Notes: generated by a model from the letters alone, not told the origin. DNA of 64,000 bases from Pseudomonas sp. N3-W (GCF_024970185.1 NZ_CP103965.1:4855001-4919000); one strand, 5' to 3'; positions 53,755 through 62,078 are shown, counted from the stretch's first letter. Program-made: numbers and translations.

Positions 53755-54908
53755 AGTGGCGCGAGCTCTTCACCGAGCACGACTTCGTCGTGTTCCTTGA
53801 GTCCGTCCAGCACCTGGACGATCAGGTCGTTGCGCAGCCCGGTTTTCACCAGCACGGTGTGCGGCTGACCATCGATCAACTGGCGCACTTCATAGCGACC
53901 GTCAGCGACACGCTTGCCAAGCGCGGCCACGGACAGCGTCGTGGCCTTTTGCGCCGAGTTCAGCAGCACGCTGACTTGCGCAGTCATCGAGGTGCGTAAT
54001 GAGCGATCTTCATTGGGCACCTCAAACAGTGCGTTGTAATACACCGCCGCATCGGCACTGCCCGCCGCCGAACCACCCGAGCCCTGCATCTGATCCTGAC
54101 GGACAATGGATTCCGGAGCCGGCTCAACCGCGCGTATATGACTTTCAAAACGCCGATCCGGGTCGCCCAAAACGTTGAAGGACACCGATTGACCGGGCTT
54201 GACCCGCACCACATCAGCCTCGGAGATCCTCGCCTCGACAGTCATCCGGTCGAGCTGAGCAAGGATCAGTAACGTCGGAACACTCTGCGCGGAAACAACG
54301 GTCTGACCTTCCTTGGTCACCACGGAAATCACTTCGCCGTCCATTGGCGCATTGATACGCGTGTAGCCCAGGTTGACTTCGGCGATCCTGATTTCTATTT
54401 CAGCCTGGGCGATTTGTGCCGCCAGGGAAGCCAGTTCCGCGCGAGCGCTTTGCAACTGCGCCTCGGCGATCTCCAGATCTGCGCGCGAGCCCGCCTCGCT
54501 GGCGACCAGGCTTTGCTTGCGGCGAAAATCGAGTTCGTACTGGCGGATCATTGCCTGTCGGGCCCGATGCTGGGCACGAACACTGAGCAGCGCGGCGCGA
54601 GCCTTGAGCAACTCATTCTGCGGCAACAGGGGATCGATTTCGGCCAGCAACTGACCTTGGCGCACGGTATCGCCCAACCCGGCCTTGAGGCTTTTCAGTT
54701 GACCGTTGACCTGAGCACCAACGCTGACTTGCTGGAAGGGCTTGACCACGCCGCTGGCCAGCACCGTCTCGTCCAGGTTTTCGACCGTGACGGTGGTGGT
54801 CAGGTATTTTTTCGGGGAAGGAGCCCAGTAGCTCCAGGCCAACCAGGACAACAAGGCACAAACCAACAGTGTTGCGAACGCAATGCGGGAGCGAGAAAAA
54901 AAAGCCAT
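53751..54908 (-). CDS. macA: MacA-type periplasmic adaptor protein
   Basis: A 385-residue membrane-fusion protein. An N-terminal TM anchor (about 8-28, IAFATLLVCALLSWLAW) precedes a biotinyl-lipoyl half (VVKPFQQVSVGAQVNGQLKSL), a long helical hairpin (about 95-185), the second lipoyl half (INAPMDGEVISVVTKEGQTV) and the beta-barrel and membrane-proximal domains. It connects MacB to the outer-membrane factor. No convincing ribosome site stands before the ATG (AGGG at -20). There is no Fur box upstream, which argues against a dedicated pyoverdine role. Confidence 0.92.
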   Translation of the reverse strand: MAFFSRSRIAFATLLVCALLSWLAWSYWAPSPKKYLTTTVTVENLDETVLASGVVKPFQQVSVGAQVNGQLKSLKAGLGDTVRQGQLLAEIDPLLPQNELLKARAALLSVRAQHRARQAMIRQYELDFRRKQSLVASEAGSRADLEIAEAQLQSARAELASLAAQIAQAEIEIRIAEVNLGYTRINAPMDGEVISVVTKEGQTVVSAQSVPTLLILAQLDRMTVEARISEADVVRVKPGQSVSFNVLGDPDRRFESHIRAVEPAPESIVRQDQMQGSGGSAAGSADAAVYYNALFEVPNEDRSLRTSMTAQVSVLLNSAQKATTLSVAALGKRVADGRYEVRQLIDGQPHTVLVKTGLRNDLIVQVLDGLKEHDEVVLGEELAPL

Positions 54909-55059
54909 GTATTAATCGTTACATCCCTGTCAGCGGCTGGGCCAACCACTCAATGATGCCCTGGCACTTTTGTCATGGTGAGGCTCGGAACGGGTCCGAA
55001 ACACCTTGGCAAAAACAGTGGCCGAGGCTGCAAGCCATCGGCGCGGTGCATTAAACAAG

Positions 55060-55084
55060 AAAGCCCCTCAAAGAGGGGCTTTCG
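55060..55084 (-). terminator. Terminator of flgBCDE
   Basis: AAAGCCCCTC-AAA-GAGGGGCTTT, 10-bp perfect arms, 30 bases after the flgE stop. On the minus strand TTTCTTG follows. Confidence 0.82.
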
Positions 55085-55111
55085 GTTACAGCTTTTTACA
55101 AAGCACCAACA

Positions 55112-56446
55112 TCAGGTCATCTGAATGATGGTCTGCATGATGGTGCTCTGGGTGGAGATGGTCTTGGCGTTTGCCTGGTAGTTGCTCTGCGCCGTGATCA
55201 GGTTGACCAGTTCGTTGGTCAGGTTGACGTTGGAATCTTCCAGGGAGTTGGACTGGATAGAACCCAGCGTTCCGGTTCCCGGAGCATCGTAGCCCGGGAT
55301 ACCCGAGGCGAAGGTTTCTTTCCAGCTGGTGCCGCCTACCGCCTGCAAGCCTTGCTCGTTGGTGAAGCTGGCCAGCGCAACCTGGCCGATAGCCTTGTTC
55401 TGGTTGTTGCTGAAGTTGGCGAACAGGGTACCGGTGCCATCGATGGTCAGGTTGGTGATCGTGCCGGTGGCATAACCGTCCTGAGTCGGGATCGAGCGGG
55501 CGGTGTCAGCGTTGTACTGAGTGGTGCTGGCCATGGAGATGGTAATGCCTGCCGGGTTGGCGGCTGCGCCGTTGGCCGTAAAGACGCCATTGGTCACCGT
55601 GCCCGGTACCCAGCCAGTCATCTTCAGGTCGCTGCTGATGATCGGAGCGCCACCGGCAGGGTTAGGTGTGCTCACCTGAGTCAGCTTGCCGTTAGCGTCG
55701 AACGTCAGCGTAGAGGCAACTGGCGGGGTGGTTTTTGGATCGCTGCCGGTGGCATCCGGGTTACGACCATCTACCAGGGTGTAGACCTTCCAGGTGTTGG
55801 ATCCAGTCTTCACCATGTACTGAGTCATGGCATGCTGGTTGCCTTGGCTGTCATAGATCGGGGTGCTGAACGAGCCTGGGTTGGCGAAGGTCGCGGTGTT
55901 CGTCGGGTCAAACTTGTTGGCTGCAACGGTGTCATCAATAACAGGCACTGTGGAGTTCAAGTTGATTGTCGACGTCACCAGGGAGCTGGACTTCGGCGCC
56001 AGGTTCGAGGTGTCGATTTTCAGGTCGGTCAACACGCCGTTGATGATATTGCCGTTGCCGTCTGCGCCGTAACCCTGCAAACGGGCTGTTCCGCCGGTAT
56101 TGGTAATGAAACCATTCTTGTCGACCTGGAACGTACCGGCACGGGTGTAGGACGTCGAACCGTTGCTGCTCAGGGTAAAGAAGCCCGAACCGTTGATGCC
56201 CATGTCCAGTACGTTACCGGTGTTGCTGATGTCACCCTGGGTGAACTGCTGGGAAACGTTGGCCAGGGCCACGCCGCTGCCGACCACTTTGCTGCCGGTG
56301 CCCAGTTTGGTCGCCGAGTAGACATCGGCGAACTCGGTACGCGAGGATTTGAAACCGGTGGTCCCGACGTTGGCAATGTTGTTACCGGTTACGTCCAGTT
56401 GTTTGTTGGCTGCATAGAGACCGCTAAGGCCGATATTGAAAGACAT
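55112..56446 (-). CDS. flgE: Flagellar hook protein FlgE
   Basis: Structural subunit of the hook. The 444-residue product has the N-terminal rod/hook signature MSFNIGLSGLYAANKQLDVTGNNIANVGTTGFKSSRTEF. GFFTLSSNGSTSYTRAGTFQVDKNGFI follows in the middle, and the C-terminal flagellar domain is LEDSNVNLTNELVNLITAQSNYQANAKTISTQSTIMQTI. The central domain (about 150-360) is variable. Last gene of flgBCDE, 30 bp after flgD. No signal peptide: exported by the flagellar type III apparatus. Confidence 0.97.
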   Translation of the reverse strand: MSFNIGLSGLYAANKQLDVTGNNIANVGTTGFKSSRTEFADVYSATKLGTGSKVVGSGVALANVSQQFTQGDISNTGNVLDMGINGSGFFTLSSNGSTSYTRAGTFQVDKNGFITNTGGTARLQGYGADGNGNIINGVLTDLKIDTSNLAPKSSSLVTSTINLNSTVPVIDDTVAANKFDPTNTATFANPGSFSTPIYDSQGNQHAMTQYMVKTGSNTWKVYTLVDGRNPDATGSDPKTTPPVASTLTFDANGKLTQVSTPNPAGGAPIISSDLKMTGWVPGTVTNGVFTANGAAANPAGITISMASTTQYNADTARSIPTQDGYATGTITNLTIDGTGTLFANFSNNQNKAIGQVALASFTNEQGLQAVGGTSWKETFASGIPGYDAPGTGTLGSIQSNSLEDSNVNLTNELVNLITAQSNYQANAKTISTQSTIMQTIIQMT

Positions 56447-56476
56447 ATTCCACTCCTTTGTGCCGGTTAGTCGGCT

Positions 56477-57205
56477 CTATATACCAATGGTTTGAACTTT
56501 GGACAGGGCGACCGGGCCCAGGCCGGCGAGGTTGAGCGTCAGCTCGCCGCCGGTCTGGCTCAGGGTCACGCTGTTGACGGTGGCCGGCAGGTAAACTGCC
56601 AGGTCAGTTGCCGTACCGTTGATCGGCGCACTGGCCTTGACGGTGTATGTACCGACAGGAACCGTGGCACCGCTCGAATCCGTGCCATCCCAGGTGAACG
56701 CAGCACTGCCGGCTGCGCGGGTGCCCAGGTCAATGGTTTTGACGGCCTTGCCGGTGCTGTCGCTGATGGTCACGGTGCCGCTGGCAATGGACGACGTCAG
56801 GTTGACCGAGCCGTTGACCGCTTTGGTCGGATCATCGAGCTGAAGGCTGTTGGTCTGCACGATCACTGAACGGCCGACCAGGGACGACGCCTGCAACGCC
56901 TGCGAAGAGCTGGCGTTGCTGGCAATCGAGCTGACGGTGGTGTTCAGCGTGGTGATGCCTTCCAGGCTACTGAACTGGGCCAACTGGGCGACGAACGCAC
57001 TGTTGTCCTGCGGGTCCAGCGGGTTCTGGTTTTTCAGCTGGGTCACCAGCAATTGCAGGAACGCATCCTTGCCCAGGGTCTGGCCGCCGGTCGCGGCAGT
57101 GGCCGCCGAAGCAATGCCGCCCGTAGTGGAAGTCGGTGCCTTGACGGACGAGTTGGCCAGAATGTCAGTCATGCTCAAGCCGCCGGTGGAATCAGTAACA
57201 CTCAT
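56477..57205 (-). CDS. flgD: Hook-cap assembly protein FlgD
   Basis: Scaffolding protein capping the growing hook. The 242-residue product has the conserved N-terminal part (TLGKDAFLQLLVTQLKNQNPLDPQDNSAFVAQLAQFSSLEGI, about 44-85). The FlgD Ig-like and Tudor-like domains follow (FTWDGTDSSGATVPVGTYTVKASA). It lies 15 bp behind flgC. A second in-frame ATG 11 codons later is a possible start, but the first gives the normal length. Confidence 0.96.
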   Translation of the reverse strand: MSVTDSTGGLSMTDILANSSVKAPTSTTGGIASAATAATGGQTLGKDAFLQLLVTQLKNQNPLDPQDNSAFVAQLAQFSSLEGITTLNTTVSSIASNASSSQALQASSLVGRSVIVQTNSLQLDDPTKAVNGSVNLTSSIASGTVTISDSTGKAVKTIDLGTRAAGSAAFTWDGTDSSGATVPVGTYTVKASAPINGTATDLAVYLPATVNSVTLSQTGGELTLNLAGLGPVALSKVQTIGI

Positions 57206-57220
57206 CTGCGTAGCCCCTTA

Positions 57221-57664
57221 TCACTGACCGAGGGTCAGGACCTTCTGCATCATGGTTTTGGCGGTGTTCATCATTTCGGCGTTGGTCTGGAACGAACGGC
57301 TCGCGGAAATCATGTCGGCCATTTCTTCGACGACGTTGACGTTCGGGTAGTAGACGTAGCCCTTGGCGTCGGCAGCCGGGTGGTTCGGCTCGTAGCGTGC
57401 TTCCAGGTTGCTCTGGTCTTCGACCACGCCCAGCACTTGCACGCCTTGACCGGCGGCGTCCTGGCTCTGAAACAGCGAATCGCTGCCGCCGCTCTGGCCA
57501 CCCTGGAACATGGTGGCGAACACCGGGTGACGGGCGCGGTAAGTCTGGTCGATGCTCGACGAGACGGTTTCGGCGTTGGCGATGTTCGAGGCGACGGTGT
57601 TAAGGCGAGTGGTCTGGGCACTCATGCCGCTACCGGCAATGTTGAAAACGCTGGCAAGAGACAT
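57221..57664 (-). CDS. flgC: Flagellar basal-body rod protein FlgC
   Basis: Proximal rod subunit. The 147-residue product has MSLASVFNIAGSGMSAQTTRLNTVASNIANAETVSSS at the N-terminus and YPNVNVVEEMADMISASRSFQTNAEMMNTAKTMMQKVLTLG at the C-terminus, the two coiled-coil ends shared by axial proteins. It follows flgB after 3 bp, so translation is coupled. Confidence 0.97.
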   Translation of the reverse strand: MSLASVFNIAGSGMSAQTTRLNTVASNIANAETVSSSIDQTYRARHPVFATMFQGGQSGGSDSLFQSQDAAGQGVQVLGVVEDQSNLEARYEPNHPAADAKGYVYYPNVNVVEEMADMISASRSFQTNAEMMNTAKTMMQKVLTLGQ

Positions 57665-57667
57665 GAC

Positions 57668-58075
57668 TTATTCTCCACGCAGGGCTGAAACCAGCCCTTT
57701 GAATTTGCTGTTGAGCAGGGTGAAGCTGGCCTGGAAGCCCACGGCGTTTTCTGCGTAGTTGGACTGTTCCAGCTGAGCATCCACGGTGTTCTGGTCGATC
57801 GACGGTTGCATCGGCGTGCGATACAGCAGCGACTCGTCACCATTGCCCAGGCCTTGCGCTTCGATATGACGGCTGTTGGTCATGTTCAAGGCAAAGGTGC
57901 CGTTCTGGGTTTTCTCGTTCTGTGCGGCAAGCACTTTGGAGAAGTCCAGGTCCCGAGCCTTGTAGTTCGGGGTATCGGCGTTGGCAATGTTGTTGGCCAG
58001 CACTTCGGCACGCTGGGCGCGGAAGCCCAGTGCCTGTTCGTGGATACCGAGCGCTTTATCGAAGCTGATGCTCAT
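57668..58075 (-). CDS. flgB: Flagellar basal-body rod protein FlgB
   Basis: First rod subunit. The 135-residue product starts MSISFDKALGIHEQALGFRAQRAEVLANNIANADTPNYKARDLDF, the axial-protein signature. It ends YAENAVGFQASFTLLNSKFKGLVSALRGE. The ATG at 58075 is the family start; 58 upstream open codons are non-coding. A canonical sigma-54 promoter lies 46 bp upstream with an octamer array behind it, fitting RpoN- and FleR-dependent class III expression of flgBCDE in Pseudomonas. Confidence 0.97.
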   Translation of the reverse strand: MSISFDKALGIHEQALGFRAQRAEVLANNIANADTPNYKARDLDFSKVLAAQNEKTQNGTFALNMTNSRHIEAQGLGNGDESLLYRTPMQPSIDQNTVDAQLEQSNYAENAVGFQASFTLLNSKFKGLVSALRGE

Positions 58076-58120
58076 GTCGGGAAACCTTCGGGTGACCTGT
58101 TTTTTCGTAACAGAGACATA

Positions 58121-58136
58121 GCAAGCCGCGTGCCAA
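58121..58136 (-). promoter_or_regulatory. Sigma-54 promoter of flgBCDE
   Basis: On the minus strand TTGGCACGCGGCTTGC: perfect -24 (TTGGCACG) and -12 (TTGC) elements with N4 between. Start point about 58109, leader about 34 bases. Confidence 0.88.
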
Positions 58137-58177
58137 TCCACACACGCCCGTAAACCGGGGCTTTGCCGGTGGTGGCA

Positions 58178-58237
58178 AAGCGGCAATGCCAGAAAAGCGG
58201 CAACGGGTTTCCGCCGTCTGCCGCTTTTCTGCCGCTT
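58178..58237. promoter_or_regulatory. Octamer array AAGCGGCA, candidate activator site of flgB
   Basis: Four copies of AAGCGGCA: plus strand at 58178-58185 and 58195-58202, minus strand at 58219-58226 and 58230-58237. The inner pair forms a 12-bp perfect inverted repeat, AGAAAAGCGGCA and its complement. It lies 43-104 bp upstream of the -24 element, where an enhancer-binding activator such as FleR or FleQ would bind. Confidence 0.6.
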
Positions 58238-58358
58238 GGGCACTGGCAACCGCGCTGCTCAAAAGGATTTGGCAGACATACATATGTACCGCTTCAGAGC
58301 TGCATCACCTCGATAGCCTGTGCTGGTAACCCCATTTCAACAAGCACAGGTACTGACA

Positions 58359-59309
58359 ATGCACACCCACACTGATGAACTTACGGCGCTACATACACTT
58401 ATCTCTTCCATGCACTCGCTGATGTCGACGTTGACCGATCCGCAAAGAGCGGCCAGGACACGAGGCCTGAACCGCTACCACCTGCGCGAGTATCTGAACG
58501 CTGAAAGCGACCTGACAATCGCCGCCACGGCAGGTGATCGCGACTCACAATATGCGCTGGGCGAAATTTTCCGGCGTCGCGAAGGCGATAGCACAGGCAC
58601 GGCCAAACACTGGTATCAACTGGCGGGGGCGCAGGATCATGTCTATTCGCTGTTGCGCCTGGGCGATGCCGATTCGCGTGAGAAAGCCAGGGAACTGGCT
58701 CAAGCGGCGATCGACGCTGGCGATGCCAGTGCCCTGCTGCAGATGTACGAATTGACCCAGGATATGGCCTGGCTGAACAAGGCTGCCGTCGCCAACAATG
58801 CAGAAGCGATCTACATCCAGGCCCTGCTCTATGAAAAAAACCCAGCGCTCAGGCCACCCAATGCCAGATGGGAAAGTCTTCTGGACGTCATACTGAGAAA
58901 GGCCGCCAATGCCGGTTTTCCCCCAGCCATGTACTGGCTGAGCAATCGAGCAGGCATGTACCGCAATATCCCTTATCAGCAGTACTGGCTGAACAAGCGA
59001 CTGGAGCACAACGATCTCAACGCCGTACTCAACTATAGCTACGCGCTGTTGCACCTGTTCGATACCGAACAGAACCTGGATCGCTACAACTTCAACTACG
59101 ACCCGATCAAGGGTTATGGATTGCTGTGGCTGGTCGTCGCCAACACTCGGGAATACATCCGCCATCGCGAGGCCGCAGGCGTCCTGGAAACCGTCACAAG
59201 CGAGTTGACGCCTGATCAGATCAGCGCCGGCAAGGCGTTTGCCCAGGAGTGGCAAGACACCCATCCACCGCTGTCGGCGTATCCTTTGACCTACAGCGAC
59301 CTCAGGTAA
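58359..59309 (+). CDS. Sel1-like/TPR-type repeat protein
   Basis: A 316-residue, probably cytosolic helical repeat protein without signal peptide. It has Sel1-like motifs such as AATAGDRDSQYALGEIFRRREGDSTGTAKHWYQLAGAQDHVYSLLRLG (about 60-107) and LRKAANAGFPPAMYWLSNRAG. Its role is unknown; Sel1 repeats usually mediate protein contacts. The ATG at 58359 has AGG eight bases upstream. It is the only plus-strand gene between flgB and cheR, breaking the minus-strand flagellar/chemotaxis run, which suggests insertion. Confidence 0.75.
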   Translation: MHTHTDELTALHTLISSMHSLMSTLTDPQRAARTRGLNRYHLREYLNAESDLTIAATAGDRDSQYALGEIFRRREGDSTGTAKHWYQLAGAQDHVYSLLRLGDADSREKARELAQAAIDAGDASALLQMYELTQDMAWLNKAAVANNAEAIYIQALLYEKNPALRPPNARWESLLDVILRKAANAGFPPAMYWLSNRAGMYRNIPYQQYWLNKRLEHNDLNAVLNYSYALLHLFDTEQNLDRYNFNYDPIKGYGLLWLVVANTREYIRHREAAGVLETVTSELTPDQISAGKAFAQEWQDTHPPLSAYPLTYSDLR

Positions 59310-59345
59310 TCATGGGTTGCCATCGAAAACGTCAGGCGCTGCATG

Positions 59346-59386
59346 CCCACCAAAAAAAATGCCAGTCAGTGTGACTGACTGGCATT
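59346..59386 (-). terminator. Terminator of cheR
   Basis: AATGCCAGTCAGT-GTG-ACTGACTGGCATT, a 13-bp perfect stem followed on the minus strand by eight T residues. It stands 38 bases after the cheR stop and 42 bases after the convergent Sel1-like gene. Confidence 0.9.
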
Positions 59387-59423
59387 GCTGACCTGAAAAC
59401 ATCCGCTTTCGGGCGTCGAACAG

Positions 59424-60251
59424 TTACTTCGCCTGGTAGATGATCCCCGGGCTGCACTGGACCATCTGGTAATGATCCGGCAAACCGTTCAGCGCTTCGG
59501 AAGCGCCAAGGAACAGATAACCACCGGGCTTGAGCGTGCTGTGAATGCGCAGCAGGATGTCTTTCTTCACCTCGGCGGAGAAGTAGATCAGCACGTTGCG
59601 GCAGAACACAATGTCGAACTTGCCCAGGCTGGCGTAGCTGTCCAGCAAGTTGAACGAGCGAAACTCCACCCGGCTCTTGATCGGTGCCTTGATTGCCCAG
59701 CGGCCCGGCCCTTTCGGGTCGAAAAATCGCTGCAGGCGCTCGGGCGACAAACCGCGACCGATGGCCAGGCTGTCGTACTCGCCGGTTTTGCAGTTGGTCA
59801 GCATGGTGCCCGAAAGATCGGTGGCAACAATCTGCACGCCCATCTTCAGCTGGCCCATGTTGACCCGCTCGAACTCGTCGATGGACATCGACAGCGAGTA
59901 CGGTTCCTGACCCGACGAGCAGGCAGCCGACCAGATTCGCAGACGCTGGCCCGGAGCGGCCTTGATTGCTTCGGGCAGTACCTTGTTTTTCAAGACTTCA
60001 AACGGATAGGTGTCGCGAAACCACAGGGTTTCGTTGGTGGTCATGGCGTCCACCACCTGCTCGCGCAAACCACTGCGCGGCTGGGTCTGGATACGCTGGA
60101 CCAGCTCACCCAGGGACTTGATACCCTGCGTTTCCATCAGTTTGTTGAGACGGCTCGAAACCAGGTACTGCTTGTTTTCACCGAGCAAAATGCCACAGGC
60201 TTTTTCCAGAAACACCCGGAACTGTTCGAAATCCAAATTACCCGTAGACAA
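59424..60251 (-). CDS. cheR: Chemoreceptor methyltransferase CheR
   Basis: SAM-dependent methylation of glutamates on chemoreceptors, for adaptation. The 275-residue product has the N-terminal helical domain (LEKACGILLGENKQYLVSSRLNKLM). The catalytic domain has MTTNETLWFRDTYPFEVL, the SAM loop WSAACSSGQEPYSLSM, VQIVATDLS, DIVFCRNVLIYF and LKPGGYLFLGASEAL. No TPR or pentapeptide tether is present. It follows cheV by 46 bp on the same strand. Confidence 0.97.
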   Translation of the reverse strand: MSTGNLDFEQFRVFLEKACGILLGENKQYLVSSRLNKLMETQGIKSLGELVQRIQTQPRSGLREQVVDAMTTNETLWFRDTYPFEVLKNKVLPEAIKAAPGQRLRIWSAACSSGQEPYSLSMSIDEFERVNMGQLKMGVQIVATDLSGTMLTNCKTGEYDSLAIGRGLSPERLQRFFDPKGPGRWAIKAPIKSRVEFRSFNLLDSYASLGKFDIVFCRNVLIYFSAEVKKDILLRIHSTLKPGGYLFLGASEALNGLPDHYQMVQCSPGIIYQAK

Positions 60252-60297
60252 AGATGCCGCCTCTTAAATCGTGTTGACTGCCAGGGGCAAAAGGCCC

Positions 60298-61230
60298 CTA
60301 GCTGATATCTGCTGCTTTGATCCGGTCGACTACCCGGGATGCCAGGTCATCAGGGCGGAACTTGGCCAGGAAGTCATCGGCACCGACTTTCTTGACCATC
60401 GCCTGATTGAATACCCCGGACAACGAAGTATGCAGGATGATATGAAGCTTTTGCATGCGCGGGTCGCCGCGGATCTCGGCCGTCAGGGTGTACCCGTCCA
60501 TTTCCGGCATCTCGATGTCGGAAATCATCATCAGGAACTCTTCTTCCGGCTTCTTGCCCTCATCGACCAGCTTGCGCAGATAATCCAGCGCTTGTCGACC
60601 GTCGTTCAACGCCACCACTTCAACGCCGATCGTCTGCAGGCAACGGGTCACCTGCTTGCGTGCCACCGACGAGTCATCGACTGTCAACACCCGCAACGAC
60701 AGCGCCTTGTGCTGGGTTTCGACATCCACCACGCCCACCGAAATCGCTTCCGGTGTCGGCGCAACTTCCGCCAGGATTTTTTCGACGTCGATGATTTCGA
60801 CTAACTGATTGTCGACCCGAGTCACAGCGGTGAGGTAATGATCGCGTCCCGTGCCCTTGGGTGGCGGATGGATCTCCTCCCAGTTCATGTTGACGATGCG
60901 CTCCACCGACCGGACCAGGAAGCCCTGGGTCTTGGTGTTGTACTCCGTGATGATCACGAAGGGATTGCTTTGATCAAGCAGCCGACCGGAACCGGTCGCC
61001 ATCGCCAGATCGAGGATCGGGATGGTTGCCCCCCGAATATTCGCCACACCGCACACGACGGGACTGGACTTGGGCATCACGGTCAGTTTGGGGCATTGCA
61101 GCACCTCACGAACCTTGAACACGTTGATCCCATAAAGCTGCTGGCCGTCGAGACGGAACAACAACAGCTCAAGGCGATTCTGCCCTACCAGTTGCGTGCG
61201 CTGGTTTACCGAATCCATTACACCAGCCAT
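60298..61230 (-). CDS. cheV: Chemotaxis coupling protein CheV
   Basis: Hybrid of a CheW-like coupling domain (about 15-165: LELLLFRLDGQQLYGINVFKVREVLQ, VVCGVANIRGATIPILDL) and a receiver domain (about 178-305: LRVLTVDDSSVARKQVT, phospho-acceptor in MMISDIEMPEMDGYTLT, lysine in DDFLAKFRPDDL). It links receptors to CheA and is adjusted by phosphorylation. The ATG at 61230 gives 310 residues. cheV and cheR form one transcription unit divergent from flgA. Confidence 0.96.
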   Translation of the reverse strand: MAGVMDSVNQRTQLVGQNRLELLLFRLDGQQLYGINVFKVREVLQCPKLTVMPKSSPVVCGVANIRGATIPILDLAMATGSGRLLDQSNPFVIITEYNTKTQGFLVRSVERIVNMNWEEIHPPPKGTGRDHYLTAVTRVDNQLVEIIDVEKILAEVAPTPEAISVGVVDVETQHKALSLRVLTVDDSSVARKQVTRCLQTIGVEVVALNDGRQALDYLRKLVDEGKKPEEEFLMMISDIEMPEMDGYTLTAEIRGDPRMQKLHIILHTSLSGVFNQAMVKKVGADDFLAKFRPDDLASRVVDRIKAADIS

Positions 61231-61289
61231 GCCCAGACTCCTACACCAACAACGCCAAGTATGTGTTGCGACGCACATTCATCACTAAA

Positions 61290-61305
61290 CGGCACGGCGC
61301 TTGCT
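61290..61305 (+). promoter_or_regulatory. Sigma-54 promoter of flgA
   Basis: CGGCACGGCGCTTGCT: GGCACG and TTGC with N4 spacing; only the first T of the consensus TGGCACG is replaced by C. The predicted start (about 61315) falls directly before the flgA ATG at 61317. RpoN/FleQ control of flgA is established in P. aeruginosa. Confidence 0.75.
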
Positions 61306-61316
61306 TTTTAACCTGT

Positions 61317-62078
61317 ATGAACGCACAAACGACATTTTTCCGACACCTGACATCAAACTACCGCAAATGGCTTTGCGCGGTGTCTGCCGCCTGCCTGTTC
61401 ACCTGTGGCAGCCCTGCCCTTGCTGATGCGGTTACCTTGCCTGACATACTTATCGGCGTCACTCAGGGCTTTCTTGAATTCACCGTAGAGGACTATCTGG
61501 CCACCAGTCAAACGCAAGGTCGCTACGAAATTCAGGTGAATCAGATTGATCCGCGCCTGCGCATGCCTATGTGCGACAAGGAATTGACAGCCAGCCTTGA
61601 GAGCCCGGCGATCCCGATCGGCCGGGTAACGGTCAAGGTTCGTTGTGAAGGAACATCGCCGTGGTCAGTGTTCGTGCCCGCTCAAGTGCGCCTGTTTCGT
61701 GAGGTTGTGACCACTACGCGACCGCTGCGACGCGCCGGCATTATCGAGCCCGGTGACGTGGCCATGCGTGAACGCGACATCAGCCTGATCAATCAGGGCT
61801 ATTTCACCGCCCTCGATCAGGCCATTGGACAGAAACTTACCCGACCAACGGTTACCGATCAGGTCCTGACGCTGGTTCATCTGGAACAGGCAGAAGTCAT
61901 CAGCAAGGGCGACCAAGTGGTGATTACCGCCCGCAGTGGTACGCTCAGCGTGCGCATGCCGGGTGAAGCCCTGTCCAATGGCGGGCTGCGGGAACAGATC
62001 AGGGTGAAAAACCTCAATTCCCAGCGAGTCATCAAGGCACAGGTCATGGCTCCGGGGCAGGTGGAAGTGGCCATGTAG
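61317..62078 (+). CDS. flgA: P-ring assembly chaperone FlgA
   Basis: Periplasmic chaperone for assembly of the flagellar P-ring protein FlgI. The 253-residue product has a signal peptide (WLCAVSAACLFTCGSPALA, cleavage near residue 38). An N-terminal domain follows (TLPDILIGVTQGFLEFTVEDYLA), then the SAF domain (VVTTTRPLRRAGIIEPGDVAMRERDISLINQGYFTALDQAIGQKLTR) and the C-terminal IRVKNLNSQRVIKAQVMAPGQVEVAM. There is no ribosome site before the ATG, and the sigma-54 start site nearly coincides with it, so the message may be almost leaderless. Confidence 0.95.
   Translation: MNAQTTFFRHLTSNYRKWLCAVSAACLFTCGSPALADAVTLPDILIGVTQGFLEFTVEDYLATSQTQGRYEIQVNQIDPRLRMPMCDKELTASLESPAIPIGRVTVKVRCEGTSPWSVFVPAQVRLFREVVTTTRPLRRAGIIEPGDVAMRERDISLINQGYFTALDQAIGQKLTRPTVTDQVLTLVHLEQAEVISKGDQVVITARSGTLSVRMPGEALSNGGLREQIRVKNLNSQRVIKAQVMAPGQVEVAM

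Noticed and set aside
53751..54908. Calling the exporter PvdRT-OpmQ
   Set aside because: Same architecture, but no pyoverdine genes or Fur box are near; the MacAB name is safer.
61231..61316. FliA promoter for cheV on the minus strand
   Set aside because: TAAA and GCCGTTTA are only 13 bp apart and the -10 element has mismatches; not convincing.
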